A stretch of 64,000 nucleotides of DNA from Micromonospora lutea. Lineage in GTDB: Bacteria > Actinomycetota > Actinomycetes > Mycobacteriales > Micromonosporaceae. Positions 1 to 8,451 of this stretch are shown here, one piece after another. The stretch spans positions 62,001 through 126,000 of the forward strand of contig NZ_BOPB01000025.1 in the NCBI RefSeq assembly GCF_016863535.1, read 5' to 3'. The notes below the pieces were generated by a model, which was given only the letters and a program-made list of their open reading frames with translations, made no database searches and had not been told where the DNA came from. Position numbers and translations under genes: made by a program. Position 1 is the stretch's first letter. Every line of letters starts with the position of its first letter.

Positions 1-236
1 ACTGCCCCGACCTGTCCGTCATCGTCCGAGGTCCGGCGCCCGGCCGACTCCGTGCCGTGGAGGTGGCCAAAGCGCTCGGCCTGCCGCTGGCCGCTTCCCT
101 GCGGCCGGAGCCGGGCCTGTGCCGTGGGCTGGAGCGGGGCGAGGCTCCGGCGGCCGGTGGGCGCGGGCCGTTGGCCGAGCTTTGCCAGCGGATCGTCACC
201 GAGCTCACCGGTCAACCCGCGGCGGGTGCGGCATGA
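1..236 (+). CDS. Septum site-determining protein, Ssd/CpaE-like (C-terminal end only)
   Basis: Only the last 77 codons are present, read from base 3 to a TGA at 234-236; the gene begins left of the window. The visible part has a Rossmann-like stretch (LSVIVRG, then GRLRAVEVAKALGLPL) and ends in LTGQPAAGAA. Its stop overlaps the tadA start as ATGA, so it belongs to the Tad operon. In actinobacteria the gene directly before tadA is usually an Ssd/CpaE/TadZ-like P-loop protein implicated in pilus localisation or septum placement. That name rests mainly on gene order, because the ATPase motifs lie outside the window. Confidence 0.6.
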   Translation, partial: CPDLSVIVRGPAPGRLRAVEVAKALGLPLAASLRPEPGLCRGLERGEAPAAGGRGPLAELCQRIVTELTGQPAAGAA

Positions 237-1432
237 CCGGGGAGAATCTCGCGGCCCGGGTACGCCAGCGGATCGCCGCCACCACCACGCCGGTCACCCC
301 CGCCGCGATCGTCTCTGCGGTACGCGCCGAACCCGACGCCGCCGTCCTTGGTGACAACGCGCTGCTGCGGATCGCCGACCGGGTACGCGACGACCTGGTG
401 GGCGCTGGCCCGCTCGCCGTGCTGCTGGCCGACCCCGAGGTGACGGACGTCCTGGTCAACGGTGCTCGGGTGTGGGTCGACCGTGGTCAGGGGCTGCACC
501 AGGTTCCGGTGCCGGTGGGCACTCCGGACGACGTGCGTCGACTCGCGCAGCGGCTTGCGGCCGGTGCCGGTCGCCGGCTGGACGACGGTTCGCCGTGCGC
601 CGACGCACGGTTGGCTGACGGCACGCGACTGCACGCGGTGCTGCCTCCGGTGGCGACCGAGGGCCCCTACCTGTCCCTGCGTACCTTCCGGCAGCGTCCG
701 TTCAGTCTGGACGAACTGGTGGCACAGGGTGCGGTGGCCCGGCCGGTGGCGCCGGTGCTCGCCGCCGTGGTGGCGGCCCGGCTCGCCTACCTGGTGATCG
801 GAGGTACCGGCTCCGGCAAGACAACCCTGTTGAACACGTTGCTCGGGCTGGTACCGAGCACCGAGCGGATCGTCCTGGTCGAGGACGCCGCCGAGCTGCG
901 GCCGGTGCATCCGCACGTGGTGAGCCTGCAAACTCGCACGGCCAACGTGGAGGGTACGGGTGCCGTCGGCCTGAGCGAGCTGGTCCGGCAGGCGCTGCGG
1001 ATGCGCCCGGATCGGCTGGTGGTCGGTGAGTGTCGGGGCGGCGAGGTGGTCGACCTGTTGGCCGCCCTCAACACCGGTCACGAGGGTGGCGCGGGGACGC
1101 TGCACGCCAACACTCCGTTGGACGTACCGGCCCGGCTGGAGGCGCTCGGCCTGCTCGGTGGGCTGCCACGTCCGGCGCTGCACGCCCAGGTGGCGGCAGC
1201 ACTTCAGGTGGTGTTCCAGATCCGCCGCACGCCGCAGGGCCGCGTGCTGGAGTCGATCTGCCTGTTGCTGCCGGAAGGGCCCGACCGGCTGGTCACCGCA
1301 GTCCCCGCCTGGATACGTGGTCGAGGAATCGGGGTGGCGGCTCGGGCGCTCGGCACGTTGATTCGTGGCCGTGACGTGTCGGTGCCGCCGATCCTGTGCG
1401 AACCCTGGCCCGCGTCGGCGGTGTCGTCATGA
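233..1432 (+). CDS. tadA: TadA/CpaF-family pilus assembly ATPase
   Basis: A 399-residue secretion ATPase predicted to power Flp/Tad pilus assembly from the cytoplasmic face of the membrane. The Walker A motif GGTGSGKT lies near residues 190-197. A VGECRGGEV stretch follows near residue 263 as the Walker B/Asp-box region, and the histidine-bearing NTGHEGGAGTLHAN sequence is typical of CpaF ATPases. Length fits the family. The start is the ATG that overlaps the upstream stop (ATGA); an in-frame extension to base 119 exists but would run through the upstream gene. Translation is probably coupled on both sides, since its own stop overlaps the tadB start. Confidence 0.93.
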   Translation: MTGENLAARVRQRIAATTTPVTPAAIVSAVRAEPDAAVLGDNALLRIADRVRDDLVGAGPLAVLLADPEVTDVLVNGARVWVDRGQGLHQVPVPVGTPDDVRRLAQRLAAGAGRRLDDGSPCADARLADGTRLHAVLPPVATEGPYLSLRTFRQRPFSLDELVAQGAVARPVAPVLAAVVAARLAYLVIGGTGSGKTTLLNTLLGLVPSTERIVLVEDAAELRPVHPHVVSLQTRTANVEGTGAVGLSELVRQALRMRPDRLVVGECRGGEVVDLLAALNTGHEGGAGTLHANTPLDVPARLEALGLLGGLPRPALHAQVAAALQVVFQIRRTPQGRVLESICLLLPEGPDRLVTAVPAWIRGRGIGVAARALGTLIRGRDVSVPPILCEPWPASAVSS

Positions 1433-2811
1433 GCGGCGCGTGGTGGGGGACGTTGGCGGTGTTGCCGGTCCTGGCGGCGGCACTGAGGCTCCGGATGCGG
1501 GGCCGTCGTGTTCCTGGAGGGTCCACGAAGGGCCGCAAGGCGGCCGACGATCCACTGGTCGAGTGGGTTGTCACCCTTCGTGAGACGAGTGCTCAGTGTG
1601 ACGGTGAGGGGCTGGCCCGGTCCGCCGGGCCGACCTGCACGGTGCGGGGTCCGGCCAGCACTCGAGTGTCGGCACGGGAGCGCGGGGCAGCCATCCCGAT
1701 GGTCGGGGTGCGCCCGGGTGGGCCAGCGGCCTCGCCGATCGCATTGCCCGCGTCCGGGCCGTCGACATCACCTGTCGCGTCCCGCCCACCGGGGCCGCGC
1801 GGAGGCCGGCGACCGTCTCGGCCCGGCGGCCTACCCGGTGGTGCCACGCAGGGACCAGCAACCGCATTCGCGGTGCCGACGACCGGTACCCCGGCACCTG
1901 CCGAGGACCAGATCGCCGCGACCATGAACAACCACCGAGTTCAGGCCGACCGTCGAGTTCAGGCCGACCGTCACGATCAGGCAGACCGCCGTGATCAGAC
2001 AAACCGTCGCGGTCAGATCGGTCACCGCGATCAGACAAACCATCGCGGTCAGATCGGTCACCGCGATCAGGCAGACGGCCGGGTACTCAGGTCGAGAGGG
2101 CTGACAGGGCGGCTGACGACGCCACGCCGCATCCTGTTGTTGACCGGCCTGCTCGGCGCGGGGGTAGGTGAGCTGCTTGCTGGCCCGGTGGCCGCAGTGG
2201 CTCTGGCCGGTTATGGCGTCCTGGGTGTGCGGGCATTGCTCCGCCGGGCAACCGTGGGTCGGGCCGTCGGGGACCGCAGGGAGCGGTTGGATCAGCTCTG
2301 CGCCCTGGCCGGGGACCTACGGGTCGGTCTGCCCGTACCGGCGGCTGCCCAGGTGCTGACCAGCCCCTTATCGGCTGTGGGCCAGCCGGATGAGACCGTC
2401 ATCGCGGACGGTCGGACCGCCGGATATGTGCCAGGGCTGCCAGCCGGGGCCGATCCCGGCCGGGCGGAGGATCGCCTCGGGCGACTGGCCGGGGCGGCGG
2501 TACGGCTGGCCGAGCGCACGGGGGCGCCGCTGGCCGATCTGGTGGAGCGGATCGAAGCTGACGCCCGGTCGACGGACCGAGGGCTGGCCGCGGTAGCGGC
2601 CCAGGCGTCCGGAGCTCGAGCCACCGCCTGGCTGCTGGCTGCCCTGCCGTTGGGCGGGATCGGCCTCGGCTACGGGATCGGAGTGGACCCCCTCCAGGTC
2701 CTGCTGCACACCCCGGTCGGTGGCGGTTGTGCGATCGCAGCCGTGGGCCTTCAGGTGATCGGGCTGCTCTGGGCGGAGCGTCTCGGGGTCACCTCGGACG
2801 GGGACAACTGA
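1429..2811 (+). CDS. tadB: TadB-like type II secretion system F protein with long disordered insert
   Basis: A 460-residue membrane platform protein of the Tad pilus. One hydrophobic segment lies at the N-terminus (AVLPVLAAAL), a pair sits near residues 235-270 and another pair at the C-terminus (TAWLLAALPLGGIGLGYGIG and after). Family members are commonly near 300 residues. The excess is a Pro/Gly/Arg-rich stretch from about residue 25 that ends in eight hexapeptide repeats (residues 171-218). The ATG start overlaps the tadA stop, and the stop overlaps the tadC start as TGATG. Assignment rests on operon position and the C-terminal T2SSF-like region; the insert matches nothing I recognise. 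Confidence 0.78.
   Translation: MSGAWWGTLAVLPVLAAALRLRMRGRRVPGGSTKGRKAADDPLVEWVVTLRETSAQCDGEGLARSAGPTCTVRGPASTRVSARERGAAIPMVGVRPGGPAASPIALPASGPSTSPVASRPPGPRGGRRPSRPGGLPGGATQGPATAFAVPTTGTPAPAEDQIAATMNNHRVQADRRVQADRHDQADRRDQTNRRGQIGHRDQTNHRGQIGHRDQADGRVLRSRGLTGRLTTPRRILLLTGLLGAGVGELLAGPVAAVALAGYGVLGVRALLRRATVGRAVGDRRERLDQLCALAGDLRVGLPVPAAAQVLTSPLSAVGQPDETVIADGRTAGYVPGLPAGADPGRAEDRLGRLAGAAVRLAERTGAPLADLVERIEADARSTDRGLAAVAAQASGARATAWLLAALPLGGIGLGYGIGVDPLQVLLHTPVGGGCAIAAVGLQVIGLLWAERLGVTSDGDN
1939..2082 (+). repeat. Eight tandem 18-bp units inside tadB
   Basis: Units begin at 1939, 1957, 1975, 1993, 2011, 2029, 2047 and 2065. The consensus is close to GRTCAGRCMRACCGTCGC. The units at 2011 and 2047 are identical. 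Each unit keeps the reading frame and encodes a polar hexapeptide of the type (V/D/G)Q(A/T/I)(D/N/G)(R/H)(R/H). Confidence 0.9.
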
Positions 2812-3599
2812 TGCTCCGGACGCACCTGATGGCCGGTGGCCTGGCCGGCCTCGCCCTGCTCGCCACGCTCACGGTCGGTTGGTACCGGCCCCGGCGCCGG
2901 TTGCGCCGGCTGTCCAACAGGGCACCGGCCGTCCAGCCCAGCGGGCGAGATGGCGATGTGCCGAGACAGGCTTCGATAGACCCGCCACGGCGTCCGCCCA
3001 CATGGCGGCCGGACCTGGTACGGCTGGCCGCCGGGCTGTCCGGCCTGGCGGTGGCGGTACTCGTCGAAGGCTGGGCCGGCCCGGTGGCGGCGTTGCCAAC
3101 GGTGGTGCTGCTCGACCGGCTGCTCCGGCGGATCGAACCGCCGGCCGTACGCCGTCGTCGGTTGCGCGCCGCTGCCGACCTGCCACTCGCCGCGGATCTG
3201 CTCGCGGCTGCGCTGCGGGCCGGGGCGCCGGTGGAACGTTCGGTGCTCGCGGTGGCCGACGCGCTCGGTGGGCCGCTGGGCCGACAACTTGCCCGGGTCG
3301 GTCGCACGTTGCAACTCGGCGGTGGCCCCCAGGAGGCGTGGGCACATCTGTCAGCGGTACCGGGAACGCATCGGGTGGCCACTGCCGCGATCCGTTCGGC
3401 GAGCAGCGGTGCCGCCCTGGCCGGAGCGCTCACCCGGCTCGCCGACGACCTGCGAGCAGACCGGGCCGTCCAGCTTGAGGCGGCCGCTCGCCGTTCGGGT
3501 GTGCTGATCGTGCTGCCGCTGGGGCTCTGCTTCCTGCCCGCCTTCATTCTCGCCGGTCTGGTGCCGGTGATCGTCGCTGTCCTCGGCGACGTGCTGTGA
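2811..3599 (+). CDS. tadC: TadC-like type II secretion system F protein
   Basis: A 262-residue second membrane platform protein of the Tad pilus, paired with TadB. A hydrophobic N-terminal segment (LAGLALLATLTV) is followed by the T2SSF-like cytoplasmic region, with ADLPLAADLLAAALRAGAPVE near residues 123-143. The protein ends in a strong membrane hairpin (VLIVLPLGLCFLPAFILAGL and after). The start ATG overlaps the tadB stop. The downstream pilin begins 24 bases after the stop, so one transcript from ssd to the TadE genes is likely. The call is firm because domain, size and neighbours agree. Confidence 0.87.
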   Translation: MLRTHLMAGGLAGLALLATLTVGWYRPRRRLRRLSNRAPAVQPSGRDGDVPRQASIDPPRRPPTWRPDLVRLAAGLSGLAVAVLVEGWAGPVAALPTVVLLDRLLRRIEPPAVRRRRLRAAADLPLAADLLAAALRAGAPVERSVLAVADALGGPLGRQLARVGRTLQLGGGPQEAWAHLSAVPGTHRVATAAIRSASSGAALAGALTRLADDLRADRAVQLEAAARRSGVLIVLPLGLCFLPAFILAGLVPVIVAVLGDVL

Positions 3600-3623
3600 A
3601 ACTCATCGAGAAAGGACGAACAC

Positions 3624-3791
3624 GTGCGCAGAATCCTCGCCCGCCTTCGCGGGGACGCAGGAATGAACACCGCAGAGTACGCGGTCGGAACGCTCGCCGC
3701 AGTGGCCTTCGGAGGTGTCCTGCTCAAGGTGCTCACCTCCGATGGCGTGCAGTCCGCGTTGACCGCCGTCATCGACCGGGCACTGAAGTGA
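3624..3791 (+). CDS. Flp-type pilin-like protein (DUF4244)
   Basis: A 55-residue protein starting at GTG, with AAAGGACG about 7 bases upstream as ribosome binding site. A basic leader (MRRILARLRGDAG) precedes MNTAEYAVGTLAAVAFGGVLL. That layout matches a class III prepilin: cleavage after Gly13 would leave Glu at +5 and Tyr at +6, followed by the hydrophobic assembly helix. It is therefore the likely major pilin subunit of this operon. Actinobacterial proteins of this kind are catalogued as DUF4244. The stop overlaps the next start (GTGA). Confidence 0.85.
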   Translation: MRRILARLRGDAGMNTAEYAVGTLAAVAFGGVLLKVLTSDGVQSALTAVIDRALK

Positions 3792-4156
3792 TCGGGCGCC
3801 GGCCGGCCGGCCACGACCGGGGGTCGTTCACCGCCGAGATGGCGGCCGGCCTGCCGGCGCTGGTGCTGCTCCTGCTCACCGGCCTGACCACGATCAACGC
3901 GGTGAGTACCAAGGCGGCGTGCCTGGACGCGGCCCGGGAGGCGGCGCTCGCCGCCTCCCGGGGAGAGCCGGGCGTAGCCGCTGGCGACCGACACGCCCCG
4001 ACGGGCGCGGAGGTGAGCGTCGTCGTCGACGGTGAGTACGTCCGGGCGACGGTCCGTGCCTCCGTTCGCGCCCTCGGTGCCGACCTGCCCGCGATCAGCG
4101 TCGTGGCCACGGCGGTCGCGGCGGTCGAACCGGGTGCGCCGGAGCCGCAGCCGTGA
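3788..4156 (+). CDS. tadE: TadE-family minor pilin
   Basis: A 122-residue protein starting at the GTG that overlaps the pilin stop. The N-terminus has the TadE layout: a short basic tail, GSFTAEMAAGLPALVLLLL with Glu at the expected position of the hydrophobic helix, then a secreted alpha/beta domain (ACLDAAREAALAASRGE and after). It is predicted to be a pseudopilin or anchor for the Tad pilus at the membrane. It overlaps the following gene by four bases. Length and layout are normal for actinobacterial TadE. Confidence 0.82.
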   Translation: MIGRRPAGHDRGSFTAEMAAGLPALVLLLLTGLTTINAVSTKAACLDAAREAALAASRGEPGVAAGDRHAPTGAEVSVVVDGEYVRATVRASVRALGADLPAISVVATAVAAVEPGAPEPQP

Positions 4157-4611
4157 GCGCCGTCGCCGCCGCGCGGCCCCAACCCCCGGCCGCGAGGGCG
4201 TCGTCGGTCCGGCGCAGCCGACGGGCCAGCACCCGCCGCCGGCCGGTGGGCTGGCGGGCCACCCGGGGCGGTGACAGGGGCGGGGCCACAATCTGCCTGC
4301 TCGGGGTGGGGTTGCTCTTCGTCGTGGCCGGCCTCTTCGGGGCCGGGGTGGGCGCGGCCCGGGTGGCGCGGCAGCAGGCCCGGGTCGCCGCCGATTTCGG
4401 TGCCCTCGCCGGTGCGGCTCAGGCCCTTCAGGGCGAGCCGTTGTCGTGTGCCCGGGCGGGCGAGCTGGTCGCCGCGAACGGGGCCCGGCTGGTGTGGTGC
4501 CGGCTCGACGGTTTGGACGTGCTGGTCACCACGGAGGTCAGCGTGGAGCCGTTACCGGGCCTGGCCCGCACCGCCACCGCCACCAGCCGGGCCGGCCCGC
4601 TGCGTGGCTGA
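4153..4611 (+). CDS. TadE/TadG-like protein (Rv3654c-type)
   Basis: A 152-residue protein read from a GTG overlapping the tadE stop. A long Arg-rich N-terminal tail precedes RGGATICLLGVGLLFVVAGL, one membrane helix, and then an RQQARVAADFGALAGAAQAL segment. That last motif is characteristic of the last gene in mycobacterial and streptomycete Tad operons, which encodes a TadG-like protein with N-terminal TadE_N-type helix. Two cysteines (CARAG and WCRLDG) are placed to form a disulphide outside the cell. It closes the operon; a GC-rich hairpin follows. Confidence 0.75.
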   Translation: MSAVAAARPQPPAARASSVRRSRRASTRRRPVGWRATRGGDRGGATICLLGVGLLFVVAGLFGAGVGAARVARQQARVAADFGALAGAAQALQGEPLSCARAGELVAANGARLVWCRLDGLDVLVTTEVSVEPLPGLARTATATSRAGPLRG

Positions 4612-4709
4612 CCGGCTCGGCTCGATGACGGCTGGCCGGGCTGCTGAAACGGTGGCGCAGCTCCGCGTGCTGTCGGGTCGGGTGCCCGGTCATCACCGCC
4701 TGGACGCCC

Positions 4710-4729
4710 GCCGCCGCTCGCGCGGCGGC
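4710..4729. terminator. Hairpin between convergent Tad operon and LURP-one gene
   Basis: GCCGCCGC and GCGGCGGC form a perfect 8-bp stem around TCGC. It has no U-tract, as is common for actinomycete terminators, and sits between two convergent transcription units in a 188-base gap that otherwise looks non-coding. Confidence 0.5.
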
Positions 4730-4799
4730 AACGCCGAGCGAGCCGGCCCGGAGCCGAGCGAGCCGACCAGGAAAGGACGGCTGTGTGGCCGGTCCGACG

Positions 4800-5378
4800 T
4801 CAGCGGCCCTGGAGGGCGTCGAGGGCGACGGCCATGGCGATCACCAGGCGACGGTCGATCTGCGGGTTCTGAATTTCGACGACGTAACGGTCCCGCAGGC
4901 CCCACTTCTTGACCACGGAGAAGACGGGCTGGCCGCCCGCGACGAAGTCGAAGTGGTACGGCAGCCAGGACAGCGAGTCGATGAAACGGCGGAGCAGCGC
5001 CACCGGCATGCTGCGTTCCTGCCCGGTGACGTTGGGCAGGCCGGCCTGCTCGACGTGCCAGGTCGAGCGGAGCAGGGACTGCGCGAAGTCCTTCCGGAAC
5101 AGGCCGATCGGGTTACCGGCGTGGTCGGTGACGTCGTACGTGGCGCCGAGGTCGAGGCGCTGACGGGCCTTGAAGCCGAGCAGCGGCTGCTGCTTGGAGT
5201 CGTCGGTGTAGATCGTCACCTGCTCCTTGAAGGCGAGCCGCTTCTGCTGAGCGAAGGCCAACAGCCCGCCCTCGGAGCCGTCCGGCGCGACGCTGTGCAC
5301 CTCGTACTGGTTGACCATGAATCGCACCCGCTGGCGGATGTGGAACTGCTGCTGCGCCTGCAAGTTATCGAGCTGCAT
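4800..5378 (-). CDS. LURP-one-related / phospholipid scramblase-like protein
   Basis: A 192-residue protein with a short helical N-terminus rich in Gln (NLQAQQQFHIRQR). It is followed by beta strands typical of the tubby-like LURP-one fold, including RFMVNQYEVHS, LAFKEQVTIY, DVTDHAGNPIGLFRKDF and FSVVKKWGLRDRYVVEI. The protein ends in a hydrophobic helix (LVIAMAVALDAL), as tubby/LOR proteins do. It starts at ATG with GAGGAG just upstream. Its cellular role is unknown; membrane association is plausible. It is transcribed toward the Tad operon and faces no obvious partner. Confidence 0.8.
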   Translation of the reverse strand: MQLDNLQAQQQFHIRQRVRFMVNQYEVHSVAPDGSEGGLLAFAQQKRLAFKEQVTIYTDDSKQQPLLGFKARQRLDLGATYDVTDHAGNPIGLFRKDFAQSLLRSTWHVEQAGLPNVTGQERSMPVALLRRFIDSLSWLPYHFDFVAGGQPVFSVVKKWGLRDRYVVEIQNPQIDRRLVIAMAVALDALQGR

Positions 5379-5455
5379 CTGAACTCCTCAACTGTGGTGC
5401 GCCGGAGTGTCGCACAGTCGGACAACGGCGGCGGCCCGGGACCGCCGTCAGCGGA

Positions 5456-5520
5456 GGCCGTGAAGTCGGGTGCCGTGACGTCGGGCGAGGCCGTGACGTC
5501 GGGTGCTGTGACGTCGAGGG
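5456..5520. repeat. Four spaced GTGACGTC-type repeats
   Basis: GTGAAGTC at 5460 and GTGACGTC at 5475, 5493 and 5508 recur at 15, 18 and 15 bases, embedded in GCCGTGACGTCGGG-like units. They lie 80-140 bases upstream of the LURP-one start and just after the end of the small gene at 5533-5739, so they could be promoter-linked sites or a decayed minisatellite. Confidence 0.6.
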
Positions 5521-5532
5521 GAGGCCGTGCGG

Positions 5533-5739
5533 TCAGCGGACGCCGTCGACGGTCGACCGGTGCGTCAAGGTGGTCAAGAGTTGCTGGATGGTGCGCAGGC
5601 GTTCGTTGATCTGATCCAGCCGCTCGGCCTGAGCCAGGGTGGCGAGCGCGGTTCCCAACGCGATCTGCTGGTTGATGTCGAGCTTCTCCTGGTCGATGGT
5701 GTAGAGCAGGTCGACGGTCTCGGCGATGGTGTCGGCCAC
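5533..5739 (-). CDS. Small helical protein of unknown function
   Basis: A 68-residue protein that I do not recognise. It starts at GTG with a very good ribosome binding site (GGAGGAGGGG). It is almost entirely alpha-helical with heptad-like leucines (ETVDLLYTIDQEKL, LDQINERLRTIQQLLTTL), so a short coiled coil or dimer is likely. There is no signal peptide or membrane segment. It lies between the helicase gene and the LURP-one gene on the same strand, over 100 bases from each. Codon bias is like its neighbours, which supports it as a real gene. Confidence 0.6.
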   Translation of the reverse strand: MADTIAETVDLLYTIDQEKLDINQQIALGTALATLAQAERLDQINERLRTIQQLLTTLTHRSTVDGVR

Positions 5740-5849
5740 GGCCCCTCCTCCATGGTGGCAAGGACAAAGACAACGAACGGTGAGACGGCACTCGATGGAA
5801 GCGCTCCCACAACCAATGCCCGCCTGCCCCGGTTTTCATGCCGGCCAGA

Positions 5850-8321
5850 TCACTCCGGCAGGTTGGTGAGTACCACGTCGAGCACCCGGATCGCGTCCGG
5901 CTTGGACAGCGGATTGTTGCCGTTGCCGCACTTGGGCGACTGCACGCAGGACGGGCAGCCGGCCTCGCAGCCGCACTCGGCGATCGCGTCCCGGGTGGCC
6001 CGCAGCCAGGACGCCGCCATGCCGTACGCCCGCTCGGCGAAGCCCGCACCCCCCGGATGCCCGTCGTAGACGAAGACGGTCGGGGCCTCGGTGTCCGGGT
6101 GCACCGCCGTGGAGAGGCCGCCGATGTCCCACCGGTCGCAGGTGGCGACCAGGGGCAGCAGCCCGATCGCGGCGTGTTCGGCCGCGTGCAGCGCTCCCGG
6201 CACGTCGGCTGGATCCACCCCGGCGGCGGTCAGCGACTCAGGGGAGAGGGTGAACCAGACCGCGACGGTACGCAGCTCACGCGCCGGCAGATCCAGCGGC
6301 CGGGTGTCGATCACCTCGCCGGTGGCGATCCGACGCCGCTGGTAGGAGACCACCTGACTGGTCACGTCCACCTCGCCGAGGAAGAGCCCGACCGGCCCGG
6401 CGTCCACGTAGGAACGTACCGAGACCACCGACAGTGAGGTGACGTCACGGGCGTGGGTGGACCAGTCCGGCTCCTCAGGGTGCACCAGCGCACACCCGTC
6501 GTCGAGATCGAGCGAGTCGACCACGTACGACACGCCCTGATGCAGGTAGACCGCGCCGGCATGCAGCAGAAAGTGCGCGGAGCCGCCGTCGACCGTGCCG
6601 AGCAGCCGGCCGGTCGCCGCCTCCACCACACAGACCGGCGCGCCGCCCTCGCCGCGCAGGTCCACCTCGGGTCGCTCCCGGTGCCGCCAGTACCAGCCGG
6701 TCGGTCGTTGCCGCAGCGCGCCCGCCTCGACCAGTGCCGCCACAGCCTGCTTCGCGCCGTCGCCGAAGAGCTCCAGATCGGCCCGGGTCAGCGGGGCCTC
6801 GGCTGCCGCGCAGGCCAACTGTGGACCGAGCACGTACGCGTTGGCCGGGTCGAGCACGGTGGCCTCCACCGGAGCCCCGAAAACCGCCTCCGGATGGTGC
6901 ACCAGGTAGGTGTCCAGCGGGTCGTCCCGGGCCACCAGCACGGCGAGGGCCTCCTGGCCGGAGCGCCCGGCCCGGCCCGCCTGCTGCCACAGCGAGGCCC
7001 GGGTGCCCGGATACCCGCAGATCACGACCGCGTCGAGCCCGATCAGGTCGACTCCCAGCTCCAGCGCGTTGGTCGAGGCCAGCCCCAGCAACTCGCCGTG
7101 CAGCAGCGCCCGCTCCAGGTCGCGGCGCTCCTCGCGCAGGTAGCCGCCCCGGTACGCGGCCACCCGGCCACCGAGCCCCGGGACCGCCTCGTCGAGGCTG
7201 CGCCGGGCGCTTGTCGCCACCACTTCGGCGCCGCGTCGGGAGCGGACGAAGGCGAGCGTGCGTACCCCGGCGGCGACGGTGTCGGCGAGCAGGTCGGCGG
7301 TCTCCCGCAGCGCGGACCTCCGGACCTGGGTGAGATCCGACCCCGCTGCGGGCGCACCGGACCCGGCGGGCGTCCCGGACGCGCCAGGCTTCCCGGAGAC
7401 ACCGGGCTCTCCGGATGGATCGGGCTGCCCGGCAGAGGGGTCCGGGGGGAGCAGCGGTGGCTCCCAGAGGGCGAAGGTGACCCCGGCGCGCGGCGAGGTG
7501 TCCTCGGTGATGGCTGTCACCGGGAGACCGGTCAGCCGGCCGGCCGCCGCGGCCGGGTCGCCCGACGTCGCCGACGCCAGCACGAACGTCGGTCCGTCGG
7601 CGCGGCCGTAGCGGGCGCACTGCCGCCGCAGTCGGCGTAGCACGTGCGCGACGTGCGAGCCGAACACGCCCCGGTAGACGTGACACTCGTCGACTACCAC
7701 GTATGCCAGCCGGCGCAGGAAACCGGACCACTGGGCGTGCCCGGGCAGGATGCCGTGGTGCAGCATGTCGGGGTTGGTCAGCACGAACCGGGAATGCCGC
7801 CGGATCCACTCCCGCTCGGCACGCGGGGTGTCACCGTCGTAGCAGGCCGGGCGTACGCCCTCGATCTCCAACGTGGCGACGGCGCGCAACTGGTCGGCGG
7901 CGAGCGCCTTGGTCGGTGCCAGGTAGAGCACGGTGGCGCGTGGGTCGGCGAGCAGCGTGGCCAGCGCCGGTAGCTGGTACGCCAGGGACTTGCCGGAGGC
8001 GGTGCCGGTGGCCACCACGACATGTCTCCGGTCGTACGCCAGGCCGGCCGCCTCGGCCTGGTGCCGCCACGGCGTCCTGACTCCGCGCCGGGCGTACGCC
8101 GCGCGTAGTTCCTCCGGAGCCCAGGACGGCCACGGCGCCGGTATCCCGCCCCGGGCCGGCACCCGCTCGACGTGGGTGACCGGATCGTCGGGATGCCGCT
8201 GGCGTAGCCGGCGCAGCAGGTCCCCGGGCGACGCGAGCGGCGGGCCGGCGGGTACGGCTTCCGTGGTGCGCTCGGGGTCGCTGCCGGCGGATACGGTGGC
8301 TGCCGAGGTCACGTCCTGCAC
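5850..8321 (-). CDS. DEAD/DEAH-box helicase with C-terminal DUF1998 zinc domain
   Basis: An 823-residue superfamily 2 helicase. Visible motifs are the Q-motif region RRGVRTPWRHQ, Walker A VVVATGTASGKS, motif Ia APTKALAADQ, DECH in VVVDECHVYRG, motif III VLASATSGDP, and motif VI QQAGRAGRSGQ. The C-terminus has the DUF1998 cysteine set (CGCEAGCPSCVQSPKCGNG). An acidic/Gly-Ser linker between RecA lobes is low in complexity (PSGEPGVSGKPGASGTPAGS). A GTG at 8321 is chosen because longer forms run into the bldG promoter; GTG at 8312 is also possible. In Streptomyces the same helicase lies beside bldG. DNA repair is the usual guess. Confidence 0.88.
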   Translation of the reverse strand: MQDVTSAATVSAGSDPERTTEAVPAGPPLASPGDLLRRLRQRHPDDPVTHVERVPARGGIPAPWPSWAPEELRAAYARRGVRTPWRHQAEAAGLAYDRRHVVVATGTASGKSLAYQLPALATLLADPRATVLYLAPTKALAADQLRAVATLEIEGVRPACYDGDTPRAEREWIRRHSRFVLTNPDMLHHGILPGHAQWSGFLRRLAYVVVDECHVYRGVFGSHVAHVLRRLRRQCARYGRADGPTFVLASATSGDPAAAAGRLTGLPVTAITEDTSPRAGVTFALWEPPLLPPDPSAGQPDPSGEPGVSGKPGASGTPAGSGAPAAGSDLTQVRRSALRETADLLADTVAAGVRTLAFVRSRRGAEVVATSARRSLDEAVPGLGGRVAAYRGGYLREERRDLERALLHGELLGLASTNALELGVDLIGLDAVVICGYPGTRASLWQQAGRAGRSGQEALAVLVARDDPLDTYLVHHPEAVFGAPVEATVLDPANAYVLGPQLACAAAEAPLTRADLELFGDGAKQAVAALVEAGALRQRPTGWYWRHRERPEVDLRGEGGAPVCVVEAATGRLLGTVDGGSAHFLLHAGAVYLHQGVSYVVDSLDLDDGCALVHPEEPDWSTHARDVTSLSVVSVRSYVDAGPVGLFLGEVDVTSQVVSYQRRRIATGEVIDTRPLDLPARELRTVAVWFTLSPESLTAAGVDPADVPGALHAAEHAAIGLLPLVATCDRWDIGGLSTAVHPDTEAPTVFVYDGHPGGAGFAERAYGMAASWLRATRDAIAECGCEAGCPSCVQSPKCGNGNNPLSKPDAIRVLDVVLTNLPE

Positions 8322-8451
8322 TCTCGCACTGGTGTTCGGAAATCGGAAATCGGCATGCCGGGTACGGGGGACTGCGCCGGTGAGTGGTCGGACCGACCTT
8401 GGGGTAGTGGTTAGATGCCAAGAGAGTTTACGGCTGCCTGAAGGAGGACGG

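Noticed and set aside
1939..2082. Possible CRISPR array
   Set aside because: The units abut without spacers, keep the reading frame and are shorter than CRISPR repeats; this is a coding minisatellite.
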